This document shows, one piece after another, positions 1 through 8,497 of a stretch of 64,000 bases of DNA; position 1 is the stretch's first letter, and each line of letters starts with the position of its first letter. The notes below the pieces were generated by a model, which was not told where the DNA came from, did not search any database, and saw only the letters and a program-made list of their open reading frames with translations. The translations under genes were made by a program, and so were the position numbers. The DNA comes from Epibacterium ulvae (GTDB lineage: Bacteria > Pseudomonadota > Alphaproteobacteria > Rhodobacterales > Rhodobacteraceae): NCBI RefSeq assembly GCF_900102795.1, contig NZ_FMWG01000010.1, forward strand, positions 81,781 to 145,780, in the 5' to 3' direction.

Positions 1-2
1 AA

Positions 3-317
3 TTCGATCGTGAAGCACTACAGGTTTCGACTTCAAAACGTGCAGAACCACGCGTTCCGTTTGGGCAATTGGTCGAACGCGGTATGTTGCGTCCGGGAGA
101 AGAGCTGTTTTCAATGAATCGCCGCCACAAGGCCAAAGTCCGCGCAGACGGAACTCTTGTGGGGGACAATGTCAAAGGGTCGATTCATCAAGTTGGCGCT
201 CACCTGGAAAATGCACCGTCTTGCAATGGCTGGACCTATTGGTGCTTTAAGCGTGATGGCAAAACTGTGCCGATTGATGTGCTACGTCAGCAGATCCGCG
301 CTGAACTTCAGAACTAA
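3..317 (+). CDS. ccrM: DNA adenine methyltransferase, CcrM type, C-terminal end (partial)
   Basis: Only the last 104 codons are in the window; the reading frame is open to the left edge. They match the C-terminal tail of CcrM/HinfI-type adenine methyltransferases, the RAMA domain that follows the catalytic domain: a FGQLVERGML start, a KAKVRADGTL strand, a GSIHQVGA turn and the CNGWTYW signature. In alphaproteobacteria CcrM methylates GANTC after replication and links methylation to the cell cycle. The catalytic motifs lie outside the window, so the assignment rests on this tail alone. Two hairpins with T-runs follow the stop. Confidence 0.8.
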   Translation, partial: FDREALQVSTSKRAEPRVPFGQLVERGMLRPGEELFSMNRRHKAKVRADGTLVGDNVKGSIHQVGAHLENAPSCNGWTYWCFKRDGKTVPIDVLRQQIRAELQN

Positions 318-341
318 TCCTGCCTGCCCTTCTCGGTGACA

Positions 342-363
342 GGCCCCGATTTTCGGGGGCTTT
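342..363 (+). terminator. Hairpin after ccrM
   Basis: CCCCGA (344-349) pairs with TCGGGG (353-358) around a TTT loop and is followed by a short T-run. It is the first of two stacked hairpins behind ccrM. Confidence 0.5.
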
Positions 364-389
364 CATCTTGAGATATAGGGCACTAAACT

Positions 390-416
390 CCCCGCCTTCT
401 TTAGGCGGGGCTTTTT
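390..416 (+). terminator. Rho-independent terminator after ccrM
   Basis: A perfect 7-bp stem, CCCCGCC (390-396) with GGCGGGG (404-410), has a 7-nt loop and is followed by a T5 run at 412-416. It closes the ccrM transcript before the cyclase gene. Confidence 0.85.
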
Positions 417-497
417 GTCCTGGACAGATGGTTCAGGAAACACGTGCAGTCTCAGGATGTAGCACCTATATGTGATCGCGTTATGGAGGACCGCCTC

Positions 498-1892
498 ATG
501 AGCGATACGGCATTGCACCCAACAACTGCAGAAGCGCTTGCGCGTCAGCCGGATCGGTTGGGAGATACTGAGCTGAGTGATAACGACTATGCGTTGAACT
601 CGCTCAAAGCGCACAAACAGCGCGGATTAGAGCTGGCAGTGCGCGCGCGCTGGATCGCGATGGCAGCGACGGCAATTTTTCTGCTGTTTGTCTATCCCGA
701 TTGGGCTGTGATCTACTATCTCGCTATACTGGGCTTGATGTGCCTGAACGGCTATTTCATTCAAAAAGTTGGCCGTGTGGGACAGTCGCGACAAGAGCTA
801 TTCCTGATTTTCGTCGATTTGGCCCTACTGACATTTGCAATCGTGTGTCCCAACCCATTTGCAACCGTCGAGTTGCCAGTTGCCTTTCAATACAGGTTCG
901 ACAATTTCATGTATTTTTATGTGATTTTGGCGGTGGGCACGCTTGCTTACTCGTGGCGTACCGTCGTTGCGATTGGCACATGGACCACTGGCATATGGAT
1001 GTTTGGTCTTTTGTTAGCATGGTGGTTTTCGACGCCGGATCTCGCGTTGCAAGCAGTGGTTTATGAGGCATTTAAAGATGCGCCCCGTATTTTGGAGATT
1101 CTGGATCCGAACAGTTTTATGTTCTCCTTCCGCATTCAGGAGGTAATGGTGTTTCTGCTAACCGCAGTCACACTTGGCCTGTCTATCCGCCGGTTTGACG
1201 TATTGCTGTTATCAAACGCAGCGCTTGCCCGTGAAAGGGCTAATTTATCGCGCTACTTTTCACCCAATGTGGTGGAGCAGCTGTCAAAGAATGACGACCC
1301 TTTGAAACAGGTAAAACGGCAAAAAGTCGCGATCTTATTCGTTGATATTGTCGGGTTCACACAAATTTCTGAAACCAAAAGCCCCTACGCGGTGATTACA
1401 ATGTTGCGAGAATTTCATGCCCGGATGGAGCGCGAGGTGTTCCGCCACAATGGGACTTTGGACAAATATCTGGGCGATGGACTGATGGCCACATTTGGCA
1501 CGCCAATTGCGGGTGAACATGATGCTGAACATGCGGTTTCTTGTGCATGCGCGATGCAGACCGCTATGGATCACTGGAACCAGGAACGCATGCGCCGTGG
1601 AGAAGAGCCAATCGAGATCGGCGTCGGCGTCCATTACGGTGATACGCTGTTAGGCGATATTGGCGCCAACCGCTTGGAATTCGCGGTTATTGGCACCGCA
1701 GTGAATGTAGCGTCGCGTCTTGAAGGTCTGACACGGGTTTTGCCTGCACGCATTGTGGTTAGCAAAGATGCCTTCGATCAGATTCCAGCCGGCACACGTG
1801 ATCTGTACGAAGGGTTTCAGCGGAAAGATGATCAGACTGTGCGGGGTATTCGCGAGCCGATTTCGATTTATTACCGCACCTCTTCTGGTTGA
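498..1892 (+). CDS. Membrane-anchored class III adenylate/guanylate cyclase
   Basis: 464 residues. Residues about 30-240 hold six likely transmembrane helices; the C-terminal half is a class III nucleotide cyclase domain. Visible catalytic features are the first metal Asp in FVDIVGFT (about 280-287), the second metal Asp and purine-contacting Lys in DKYLGDG (about 321), and the Asn/Arg pair in AVNVASRLE (about 400). It should make cAMP (or cGMP) at the cytoplasmic face. An upstream GTG at 444 and ATG at 483 are in frame, but the ATG at 498 has GGAGGA 7 nt before it and is preferred. The stop overlaps the convergent alkB-like gene by 22 bp. The membrane part carries no sensor domain I can name. 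Confidence 0.85.
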   Translation: MSDTALHPTTAEALARQPDRLGDTELSDNDYALNSLKAHKQRGLELAVRARWIAMAATAIFLLFVYPDWAVIYYLAILGLMCLNGYFIQKVGRVGQSRQELFLIFVDLALLTFAIVCPNPFATVELPVAFQYRFDNFMYFYVILAVGTLAYSWRTVVAIGTWTTGIWMFGLLLAWWFSTPDLALQAVVYEAFKDAPRILEILDPNSFMFSFRIQEVMVFLLTAVTLGLSIRRFDVLLLSNAALARERANLSRYFSPNVVEQLSKNDDPLKQVKRQKVAILFVDIVGFTQISETKSPYAVITMLREFHARMEREVFRHNGTLDKYLGDGLMATFGTPIAGEHDAEHAVSCACAMQTAMDHWNQERMRRGEEPIEIGVGVHYGDTLLGDIGANRLEFAVIGTAVNVASRLEGLTRVLPARIVVSKDAFDQIPAGTRDLYEGFQRKDDQTVRGIREPISIYYRTSSG

Positions 1893-3007
1893 CGCCCTGC
1901 ATTATAAGCGCTCCAATCGGTGATATCTGGATAGTATTTCTGCCGCCATGCGCGCACTTTGGGATTCATGATCCGCCGCCAAAGCGGAGGTATCATTGCT
2001 GCGACGGTCATAACAGCGTAGCCGTAGGGTAACTGGGGGGCGTCGTCCTCACTGTAGTTTTGTAATAAAGGAAACCGGCGATCAGGTTTATAGTGATGGT
2101 CTGAATGTCGTTGTAAATTAATCAGCAGCCAATTTGATGCCATATGGGCGGAATTCCAAGAATGGCGTGGCTGCACATGTTCGTACTTTCCATTCCCTTT
2201 ATAGCGCCGAGTAAGGCCATAGTGTTCTACATAATTCACCAGTTCCAACTGCCAAATTGCGATACCTGCTTGTGTGATGAAGAGCACCACGCCTACGCCA
2301 CCTCCGATGATGTATGCGATGAGTAACGCCGTGAGCTGTAGGCCCCAATATCGAAAAAACGGGTTGCGCCGGTCATGCCATGGCAGTTTTTTACGCGCTA
2401 GCATGGCTTTTTCTGCGCGAAAGGACGAACGCAGACTTTGTGCCAGAACACGCGGATAAAACCGATGGAACCCTTCATTGTAGCGCGCTGTCACTGGGTC
2501 TTTGGGTGTGCCGACATGAATATGATGCACAAGGAGGTGCTCGGACCGGAAGTGAGAATAGAGCACCATTGCCAATAGAAGGTCGCCAAGCCACCGTTCT
2601 AATTTGCCTTTTTGATGCATTAATTCGTGGCTGTAGGTAATCCCAATTGTGCCGCTTAAAATCCCCATGCCAAAGAAGACACCGAACTTTTCGAAAGCAG
2701 TCAGATGCTCTGCTGGCGCAATGTAGGCGATTAGCGCAAAAAGGTTGATCGCTTGTACAGGCACCCAAGCAGAGGTCAGCAGCGTGTATAGGCGCAGATC
2801 ATGGTCCGCCCGTAGGGGATCAGGGTTCTTTGTGTCTAAACCCAGTAGACCATCAAGCATGGAAAAGAGATACCAGGTCGCCGCAGGTGTTAGCAGAAGC
2901 CAAAGGCCCCCTTTCACCGCGCCAACCCAGACCAATGGAACCAAAGCAAATGAAAGCCAAAACGGTAAAGCGCCGCGCCAATTTAACGGGGTATCTTGAG
3001 TGGCCAT
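1871..3007 (-). CDS. alkB: Alkane 1-monooxygenase (AlkB-type)
   Basis: 378 residues, multipass membrane di-iron hydroxylase. The diagnostic His clusters are all present: HELMHQ (127-132), EHLLVHHIHV (156-165) and QRHSDHHYKP (299-308), plus the AlkB signature NYVEHYGL (258-265). The family oxidises the terminal carbon of medium-chain alkanes to 1-alcohols at the inner membrane using electrons from rubredoxin. No rubredoxin, rubredoxin reductase or alcohol dehydrogenase gene is next to it, and no rubredoxin domain is fused to it, so electrons must come from partners encoded elsewhere. Its 3' end overlaps the convergent cyclase gene. Confidence 0.9.
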   Translation of the reverse strand: MATQDTPLNWRGALPFWLSFALVPLVWVGAVKGGLWLLLTPAATWYLFSMLDGLLGLDTKNPDPLRADHDLRLYTLLTSAWVPVQAINLFALIAYIAPAEHLTAFEKFGVFFGMGILSGTIGITYSHELMHQKGKLERWLGDLLLAMVLYSHFRSEHLLVHHIHVGTPKDPVTARYNEGFHRFYPRVLAQSLRSSFRAEKAMLARKKLPWHDRRNPFFRYWGLQLTALLIAYIIGGGVGVVLFITQAGIAIWQLELVNYVEHYGLTRRYKGNGKYEHVQPRHSWNSAHMASNWLLINLQRHSDHHYKPDRRFPLLQNYSEDDAPQLPYGYAVMTVAAMIPPLWRRIMNPKVRAWRQKYYPDITDWSAYNAGRQPEEVR

Positions 3008-3063
3008 CTGTACTCCAAGGCTGTGTATCCTTCTGTGGGGGCGAGACTACGTGGCTTTTACGG

Positions 3064-4140
3064 TCAGCCCAAGGCCTCTTTCTCTACCCACAGTTCGTAG
3101 GCTTTGCGCATAACAGTTGGTAAGTCATTTGATTTAAAATCATTTTTTCCAATAATCAGCTGCCCAACCTGTGGATTGTAACCTTGCGGCAAATCCGCCA
3201 CCTCGACCCGCAGGTAAAGATGAAAGTGGGTAAATGTATGACGGACCTCTGCGCCCAGGTCACGCCACTGCGCATGAAATGGGGGGGCAGGCGTGGGTGT
3301 ATCGCTCCAATCACTTCCAGGCCAACCTAGCATACCTCCCAATAATCCTTTCTCTGGGCGTCGTTCTAACAACCACTCCCCAGCTGCGCTTCGTGCGAGG
3401 TAGGCGATTCCATGTCGCGTCGGTTTTGGTGTTTTTGGTGTTTTCTTTGGCAGTTCCGCCGCTGTGCCATTTCGCCGCGCCTGACAGGGATCACGCCAAG
3501 GACACAGCACGCAGGCGGGTGATTTGGGGGTACAAATTGTCGCGCCGAGATCCATAACAGCCTGAGCATAATCGCCGGGGCGTTCTTGCGGTGTAAGCGA
3601 GGCGGCATAGTCTTTCAGGGCGGATTTGGCTGCTGGTAAAGGCGCGTGATGATCAAAAAGCCGCGCCATGACGCGTTCTACATTCCCGTCAAGCACCGTT
3701 TCCGGCAAATCAAAGGCGATAGAGGAAATTGCGGCTGCGGTATATGGGCCGATGCCAGGGAGTGCCAGCAAAGCATCATGGTTTTCAGGAAACACTCCAC
3801 CGTGTTCTTGATGCACAACCCGTGCACATTTTAGCAGATTGCGCGCGCGCGCATAATAGCCAAGACCTGCCCACTCCGCCATGACATCTTCATCCCGCGC
3901 GCCTGCCAGCGCGCTGACTGTGGGCCAACGTTCTGTGAACCGCAGGAAATAGGCTTTTACAGCTGCAACAGTTGTTTGCTGCAACATGACTTCGCTCATC
4001 CAGACACGGTAAGGATCTGGCTTTACACCGTCTTTTCGATCTGCTGGAGATATACGCCAAGGCATTGTCCGGGCGTGACGATCATACCAATGTAAAAGGT
4101 CCGCAGAACGCGCATCTGAAAACGGGGTCTGATCACGCAT
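3064..4140 (-). CDS. mutY: A/G-specific adenine glycosylase MutY
   Basis: 358 residues. It removes adenine mispaired with 8-oxoguanine. The catalytic Glu is in SEVMLQQT (Glu50), the helix-hairpin-helix is LPGIGPYTAA (127-136), and the catalytic Asp is in LDGNVERV (Asp151). The iron-sulfur cluster loop has Cys203-X6-Cys210-X2-Cys213-X5-Cys219. The C-terminal third is the Nudix-like 8-oxoG recognition domain. It is divergent from the DciA-like gene, with 84 bp between the start codons. Confidence 0.95.
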   Translation of the reverse strand: MRDQTPFSDARSADLLHWYDRHARTMPWRISPADRKDGVKPDPYRVWMSEVMLQQTTVAAVKAYFLRFTERWPTVSALAGARDEDVMAEWAGLGYYARARNLLKCARVVHQEHGGVFPENHDALLALPGIGPYTAAAISSIAFDLPETVLDGNVERVMARLFDHHAPLPAAKSALKDYAASLTPQERPGDYAQAVMDLGATICTPKSPACVLCPWRDPCQARRNGTAAELPKKTPKTPKPTRHGIAYLARSAAGEWLLERRPEKGLLGGMLGWPGSDWSDTPTPAPPFHAQWRDLGAEVRHTFTHFHLYLRVEVADLPQGYNPQVGQLIIGKNDFKSNDLPTVMRKAYELWVEKEALG

Positions 4141-4224
4141 AGTTTATCCTTGGCCTTTGGGTTTTTCTGGTTCTACTCTACGGGGTCTTTACATTAGGGC
4201 GAAAGGTCACGCAAAACCACAATC

Positions 4225-4752
4225 ATGGCAGTCCGACGATCATCTACTCGCGGTTTTAAACGCACAAGTTCGTTGTTGAACGAGCAGATCCGCAAGGCCG
4301 GGGAAACCCGTGGCTTTGCCGTATCACGTTTGTTGACGCATTGGGAAGAAACCGTAGGCGCGGATATTGCTGCCATTGCTCGGCCGGTGAACGTTGGCTA
4401 TGGGCGCGGGTCTTTTGGAGCAACTTTGACCGTCCTCACAACCGGTGCCAATGCGCCGATGCTTGAAATGCAAAAAGAACATCTGCGCGAAAAGGTGAAT
4501 GCGGTTTATGGTTACAACGCGATCTCTCGCGTGCGGCTCACTCAAACGGCGCCGACCGGGTTTTCAGACGGTCAAGTTGAGTTCAAATATACCCCTAAGA
4601 CCCAAAAGGTGACACCGCCTGATCCACAGGTGAAATATGCTGCCGTACAGGTGGCTGAAGGGGCAGAAAACGACGAATTGCGCGCTGCATTGGAAAACCT
4701 GGCGCGCAGTTTTCTTAGTAAGCAGAAATCACAAAGGAAGGGGTATACATGA
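4225..4752 (+). CDS. DUF721/DciA-like protein
   Basis: 175 residues. The N-terminal half (about 20-100) fits the DUF721 (DciA-like) fold: a basic N-terminus, a helix with HWEETVG, a strand-rich part and a region like MLEMQKEHLREKVNAVYG. DciA proteins act with the replicative helicase DnaB, but whether alphaproteobacterial DUF721 members do so is an inference. The stop overlaps the start of the dsbA-like gene as ATGA, which implies translational coupling. No convincing ribosome binding site is visible within 12 nt of the ATG. Confidence 0.7.
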   Translation: MAVRRSSTRGFKRTSSLLNEQIRKAGETRGFAVSRLLTHWEETVGADIAAIARPVNVGYGRGSFGATLTVLTTGANAPMLEMQKEHLREKVNAVYGYNAISRVRLTQTAPTGFSDGQVEFKYTPKTQKVTPPDPQVKYAAVQVAEGAENDELRAALENLARSFLSKQKSQRKGYT

Positions 4753-5411
4753 CCCGTCTTAAATCTGGTGTCTTTGCCGCGGTTGCGCTGGCAGCTGGTG
4801 CATTTGCCCTGGGCGGCTTTTCAACAACAAGCAGCACGCCCTTCATCTCTGCCGCACATGCGCAAGAGGCCGAAGTAGATACATCAACCATTGTCGAAAT
4901 GGTTCAAGGTGCGGAAGATGCACCTGTTACACTTATTGAATATGCGTCTTATACTTGCCCGCATTGTGCACGGTTCCACGCTGACGGCTACAAGAAGCTG
5001 AAAGCGGAATTTATCGATACGGGTAAGGTCAAATTTGTCTACCGTGAAGTGTATTTTGATCGCTACGGTTTATGGGCTTCAATGATTGCGCGGTGCGGTG
5101 GCACTGAGAAGTTCTTTGGTATTACGGATCTGTTGTTCACGGACCAGTCACACTGGGCACGTGCGGGTGATCCTGCTGCAATCGTTGAAGAGCTGCGCAA
5201 GATTGGCAAATTGGCTGGTCTGGAAAACGCGCAATTGGACGCCTGCCTGCAAGACGGCACCAAAGCGCAGACTTTGGTGGCATGGTATCAGGAAAATGCA
5301 ACTGCAGACAATGTTCAGGCGACCCCTTCTTTTGTGCTGAATGGCACGAAGGTGGACAACCAGCCTTATGCTGACATGAAAGCACTGATCGAAGCAGAGC
5401 TGGGCAGCTAA
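4749..5411 (+). CDS. DsbA-family thiol:disulfide oxidoreductase
   Basis: 220 residues, exported. There is a signal peptide with a hydrophobic stretch at about 8-24 and a likely cut after AHA near residue 38. The thioredoxin-fold active site is YTCPHCARFH (CPHC near residues 75-78), as in DsbA/DsbG-like proteins. A cis-Pro loop is visible as TPSFVLNG near the C-terminus. It probably oxidises or isomerises Cys pairs in the periplasm. The ATGA overlap couples its translation to the DUF721 gene. Confidence 0.85.
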   Translation: MTRLKSGVFAAVALAAGAFALGGFSTTSSTPFISAAHAQEAEVDTSTIVEMVQGAEDAPVTLIEYASYTCPHCARFHADGYKKLKAEFIDTGKVKFVYREVYFDRYGLWASMIARCGGTEKFFGITDLLFTDQSHWARAGDPAAIVEELRKIGKLAGLENAQLDACLQDGTKAQTLVAWYQENATADNVQATPSFVLNGTKVDNQPYADMKALIEAELGS

Positions 5412-5416
5412 TGTTT

Positions 5417-5448
5417 TTGCGCCGTTTCCTATGGGGGAGGCGGCGCAA
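5417..5448. terminator. Inverted repeat between convergent dsbA-like and lpxK genes
   Basis: TTGCGCCG (5417-5424) and CGGCGCAA (5441-5448) form an 8-bp stem. The right arm lies in the last codons of lpxK (the Pro4 tail). The T-run after it is short, so it may only be a weak terminator or a transcript-end stabiliser. Confidence 0.4.
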
Positions 5449-6433
5449 TTTGGCGTATTTTTTCTATGATTATTTCAGCTTTTGGGAGGTGCAGGCGCAC
5501 GGGCAACGTAATCACTTTGAAGCGATAGCTTTGGGGCAAACGAACCGCATCTTTTTCGGTGGTGACCAGTTGAGCGTTGTGCAGTTTGGCGTCTTGCTCC
5601 AACCGCGCAAGCAGTGTTTTTGAAAAGGGTTGATGATCGCTGAGCGCTTCGCAGCGCACCAGATCTGCGCCTAGGTCACGTAATGTGTCAAAAAACTTTT
5701 CAGGATGCCCTATCCCGGCAAATGCCAACACCCGCGCGCCCTGCCAAGGCATGCCTGTTTGCAAAGGCAGCACCTCGGCGGTGACATGAGTGCATGACTG
5801 CAATTGCCGAGACCAGAGGTCGTGAAACCTTTCCTGATCGCTCTCCTTGCCGAGTGAAATTACCAGATCACCGCGCTTCAGACCTTCAGTGACAGGCTCG
5901 CGGAGGGGGCCAGCAGGCAGACAGCGCCCGTTTCCAAACCCTTTGGCGGCGTCCACAACAATGAGAGAGAAATCCTTGTAGAGGTCGGGGTTTTGAAAGC
6001 CGTCATCCATCACAATGACAGTGGCCCCCGCCTGCACCGCAGCTTTCGCACCTTCGGCGCGTGCCTTAGAAACCCAGACCTCAGCGAAGGCCGCGATTAA
6101 TAAGGGCTCATCGCCAACTTGGTCTGCTTTGTGTGTTGAGGGATCGACTTGGACCGGCCCAGTTAAAGACCCACCATAGCCGCGTGATAGAACATGTGGC
6201 TCATGGCCCATGTTTCGTAGGGTATCGACCAGCCAGATCACCGTTGGTGTCTTTCCGGTGCCGCCGGCATTTAGATTGCCAACACAGATTACCGGGACGT
6301 CGACATGTACAGCCTCGTTTTGGGAGAGCCTGTTGCGTGTCACATGCGCATATAGTTTCCCCAGGGGATTTAGCAGACTTGCGCGCAGGTCAAACACACC
6401 AGGTGGTTTGTTCCAAAACTCAGGCGGTTTCAT
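5429..6433 (-). CDS. lpxK: Tetraacyldisaccharide 4'-kinase LpxK
   Basis: 334 residues. It phosphorylates the 4' position of the lipid A disaccharide at the inner membrane. The family P-loop [12 protein letters not shown] is at 52-63, followed by the LpxK blocks LSRGYGG and [10 protein letters not shown]. The start codon lies inside the end of waaA (14-bp overlap), so the two Kdo/lipid A genes are translated together. The stop is 18 bp from that of the convergent dsbA-like gene. Confidence 0.95.
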   Translation of the reverse strand: MKPPEFWNKPPGVFDLRASLLNPLGKLYAHVTRNRLSQNEAVHVDVPVICVGNLNAGGTGKTPTVIWLVDTLRNMGHEPHVLSRGYGGSLTGPVQVDPSTHKADQVGDEPLLIAAFAEVWVSKARAEGAKAAVQAGATVIVMDDGFQNPDLYKDFSLIVVDAAKGFGNGRCLPAGPLREPVTEGLKRGDLVISLGKESDQERFHDLWSRQLQSCTHVTAEVLPLQTGMPWQGARVLAFAGIGHPEKFFDTLRDLGADLVRCEALSDHQPFSKTLLARLEQDAKLHNAQLVTTEKDAVRLPQSYRFKVITLPVRLHLPKAEIIIEKIRQIAPPPP

Positions 6434-7661
6434 GGCGTGCCTCCTGAAGGTCTAAAAGGTCTTGTGTGATTTCAAGAAGGTGATCTGTTGCTTCGGATCC
6501 TTCGGTGACGACTTTCCAACCTGCCAGTGCCATTGCTGCAGCTTTATCTGGGGCAGAGAGACGCAGCACTTCGTCAGCCAGTTGCCCCATTGAACGTACT
6601 TTGATTGCCGCGCCTGCAGCCTCTAACTGAGCATAAAGATTGGCGTGATCCCGGTGGCCTTTGCCATAAAGAACAGCAGAACCAAGGGCAGCCGCATCAA
6701 GCGGGTTGTGCCCCGTAAAACGTCTTTCCAGCGATCCAGCCATAAGACAGACGGGTGATAAACGATACCACAGGCCTAAATCATCGCCATCACAGAGCAA
6801 CACTTGGGTGAGCTCTTCGGGATCTTCTCCAATGTCCCAATCAGCCATGTTTAAAGAACATCCACGAATAATGGCGCGTGCCGCTTCCAGATCGGCCCAA
6901 TTGTCCAGCGAGACAATCAGTAAAAGGCGGTGTAGAAGCTTCAGGGCCTTGCGATGCGCGTTCAGAATGCTGGTCAACTCTTCCAATCGGGTATGGGTGG
7001 TCAGCCAAACTGGCCTGCCGCCCAGTTGTTTTTGCATATGTGCCAGGTCTTCTTCGGAACAGGGGGGCGGACAGGTTGAGACACGTAGAGCACCGGTTAG
7101 GGAGATTTTTTCTGCCTCCAGTCCCGAGCGCAGCAGTCGCTCTTGCACGACGTCTGATGAGGTCATGACACGTTCAAAACCATTCAAAGCGCGGATGCGC
7201 TGATCGGGGAGCCAGCGAGAGTTGCGCGCAGGAAATTCATCTGTCGTCATATCGACAAGCAGAGCTGGAGTATCAAAGTCTTTTAAATTGCGAATGATCG
7301 ATCGCTGTGGTGTTCCACCCGCCCAGATGCACAAATCAGGCTGCCATGTTTCTAGGAAATCCTTTAGGTTTTCCGGCGTTTCCATGTGGATTTCATTACG
7401 CTCTTTTTGCATGTCTTTTGAGGGAGGAGCGCTCATGTCTTCATGATCGTAGCTGATGAGCAAAAAAAGATCGGGACGATTTTGGCGCAACCGAATCCCA
7501 AGATCACTTAGTACAAGATAGCGTTCCTGGCTGTTCACATGGACCCAGATCACTTCCCCTTGGGGGCGGGTCTGGTTTTGTACAAGACGGCCAATTTCAG
7601 GCGAACGCCAGTTCATTGAAAGCAGATCCTTTGTGAGATAGTGCTGTGTCAGACGGTGCAC
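6420..7661 (-). CDS. waaA: 3-deoxy-D-manno-octulosonic acid (Kdo) transferase
   Basis: 413 residues, GT30 family. The acceptor-side Glu is kept in [11 protein letters not shown], where most members read HASSVGE, and the donor-binding block is [22 protein letters not shown]. It would add Kdo to lipid A precursor. It lies between the inositol-phosphatase-like gene and lpxK and overlaps lpxK by 14 bp. The GTG at 7661 aligns best with the family N-terminus, but an in-frame ATG at 7616 has a better ribosome binding site (AAAGGAT), so the start is not certain. The sequence is more divergent than its neighbours. Confidence 0.8.
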   Translation of the reverse strand: MHRLTQHYLTKDLLSMNWRSPEIGRLVQNQTRPQGEVIWVHVNSQERYLVLSDLGIRLRQNRPDLFLLISYDHEDMSAPPSKDMQKERNEIHMETPENLKDFLETWQPDLCIWAGGTPQRSIIRNLKDFDTPALLVDMTTDEFPARNSRWLPDQRIRALNGFERVMTSSDVVQERLLRSGLEAEKISLTGALRVSTCPPPCSEEDLAHMQKQLGGRPVWLTTHTRLEELTSILNAHRKALKLLHRLLLIVSLDNWADLEAARAIIRGCSLNMADWDIGEDPEELTQVLLCDGDDLGLWYRLSPVCLMAGSLERRFTGHNPLDAAALGSAVLYGKGHRDHANLYAQLEAAGAAIKVRSMGQLADEVLRLSAPDKAAAMALAGWKVVTEGSEATDHLLEITQDLLDLQEARHETA

Positions 7662-7708
7662 CCTAGGGGATCAAAGTTCTAGGTCAAGCTTGCCATTGTT
7701 TCAACACG

Positions 7709-8497
7709 CTACAAAGAGACGTCTCGCAAGGCCTCTTGCAGATCTTGGTGTATCGTTTGGTTTGCGCCAAGAACCCCGTTTAGTTTTTTATCTGCTGTGT
7801 TGAACCGCAAGGCCTGTCCCGTGCGATCTGAAGTTACACCGCCTGCTTCACGGATCAGTAAATCTCCAGCCGCGATGTCCCATTCCCAGCTTGCGCGTAG
7901 TGTTATCATCGCATCAAATTTGCCCGAGGCGACCGAAGCAAGGCGATAGGCCAGAGAGGGGCGGAAATGGCGCTGAAAACTGGGGCTCTCATTTGTATGC
8001 CAGTGTTCGGGGGACAAATTGGGTTTGGGTGCCAGAATATTGGCGGTGTTCCAATCGTTATGTGCTGAAACCTCAAGTTGTCTACCATTGCAGAAACTAC
8101 CGCCGCCACTGCTGGCGGTGAACATCAGGTCGCGTTGAGGCAGGTAAACGACTGCATGGGTAATATGCCCCTGTTGGGCGATGGCGAACGAATGCGCCCA
8201 GGTGCGTGATCCTTCGGCAAAACTGCGGGTTCCGTCGATGGGATCTATGATAAACACACAGTCTTTTGTGAGGCGTAGATCACTGTCGGCGCTTTCTTCA
8301 GACAACCACCCATAAGAGGGGCGTGCGTTCTGCAGGTGATCTTCCAAATAGGCATTCACCGCCAGATCTGCTTCGGTAACAGGGCCTGCGCCGTCTGGTT
8401 TGTCCCATCGTTTCGCGGTGGGGCCGGTGTAGCGACAGGCGATGTCACCTGCCTGTTCTGCAGCTTGAATTAAGAGATCAAGATCAGCTGCCTGCAA
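7709..8497 (-). CDS. Inositol monophosphatase / CysQ-family phosphatase
   Basis: 262 residues. The metal-dependent phosphatase motifs are GPVTEADLAVN (38-48), EES (67-69), DPIDGTRSF (85-93) and WEWDIAAGDLL (204-214). The family includes inositol monophosphatase and the 3'(2'),5'-bisphosphate nucleotidase CysQ; sequence alone does not decide between them. The start is TTG at 8497, inside the last codons of pmbA, so the two overlap by 14 bp. The place between pmbA and waaA suggests a shared leftward transcript. Confidence 0.8.
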   Translation of the reverse strand: MQAADLDLLIQAAEQAGDIACRYTGPTAKRWDKPDGAGPVTEADLAVNAYLEDHLQNARPSYGWLSEESADSDLRLTKDCVFIIDPIDGTRSFAEGSRTWAHSFAIAQQGHITHAVVYLPQRDLMFTASSGGGSFCNGRQLEVSAHNDWNTANILAPKPNLSPEHWHTNESPSFQRHFRPSLAYRLASVASGKFDAMITLRASWEWDIAAGDLLIREAGGVTSDRTGQALRFNTADKKLNGVLGANQTIHQDLQEALRDVSL

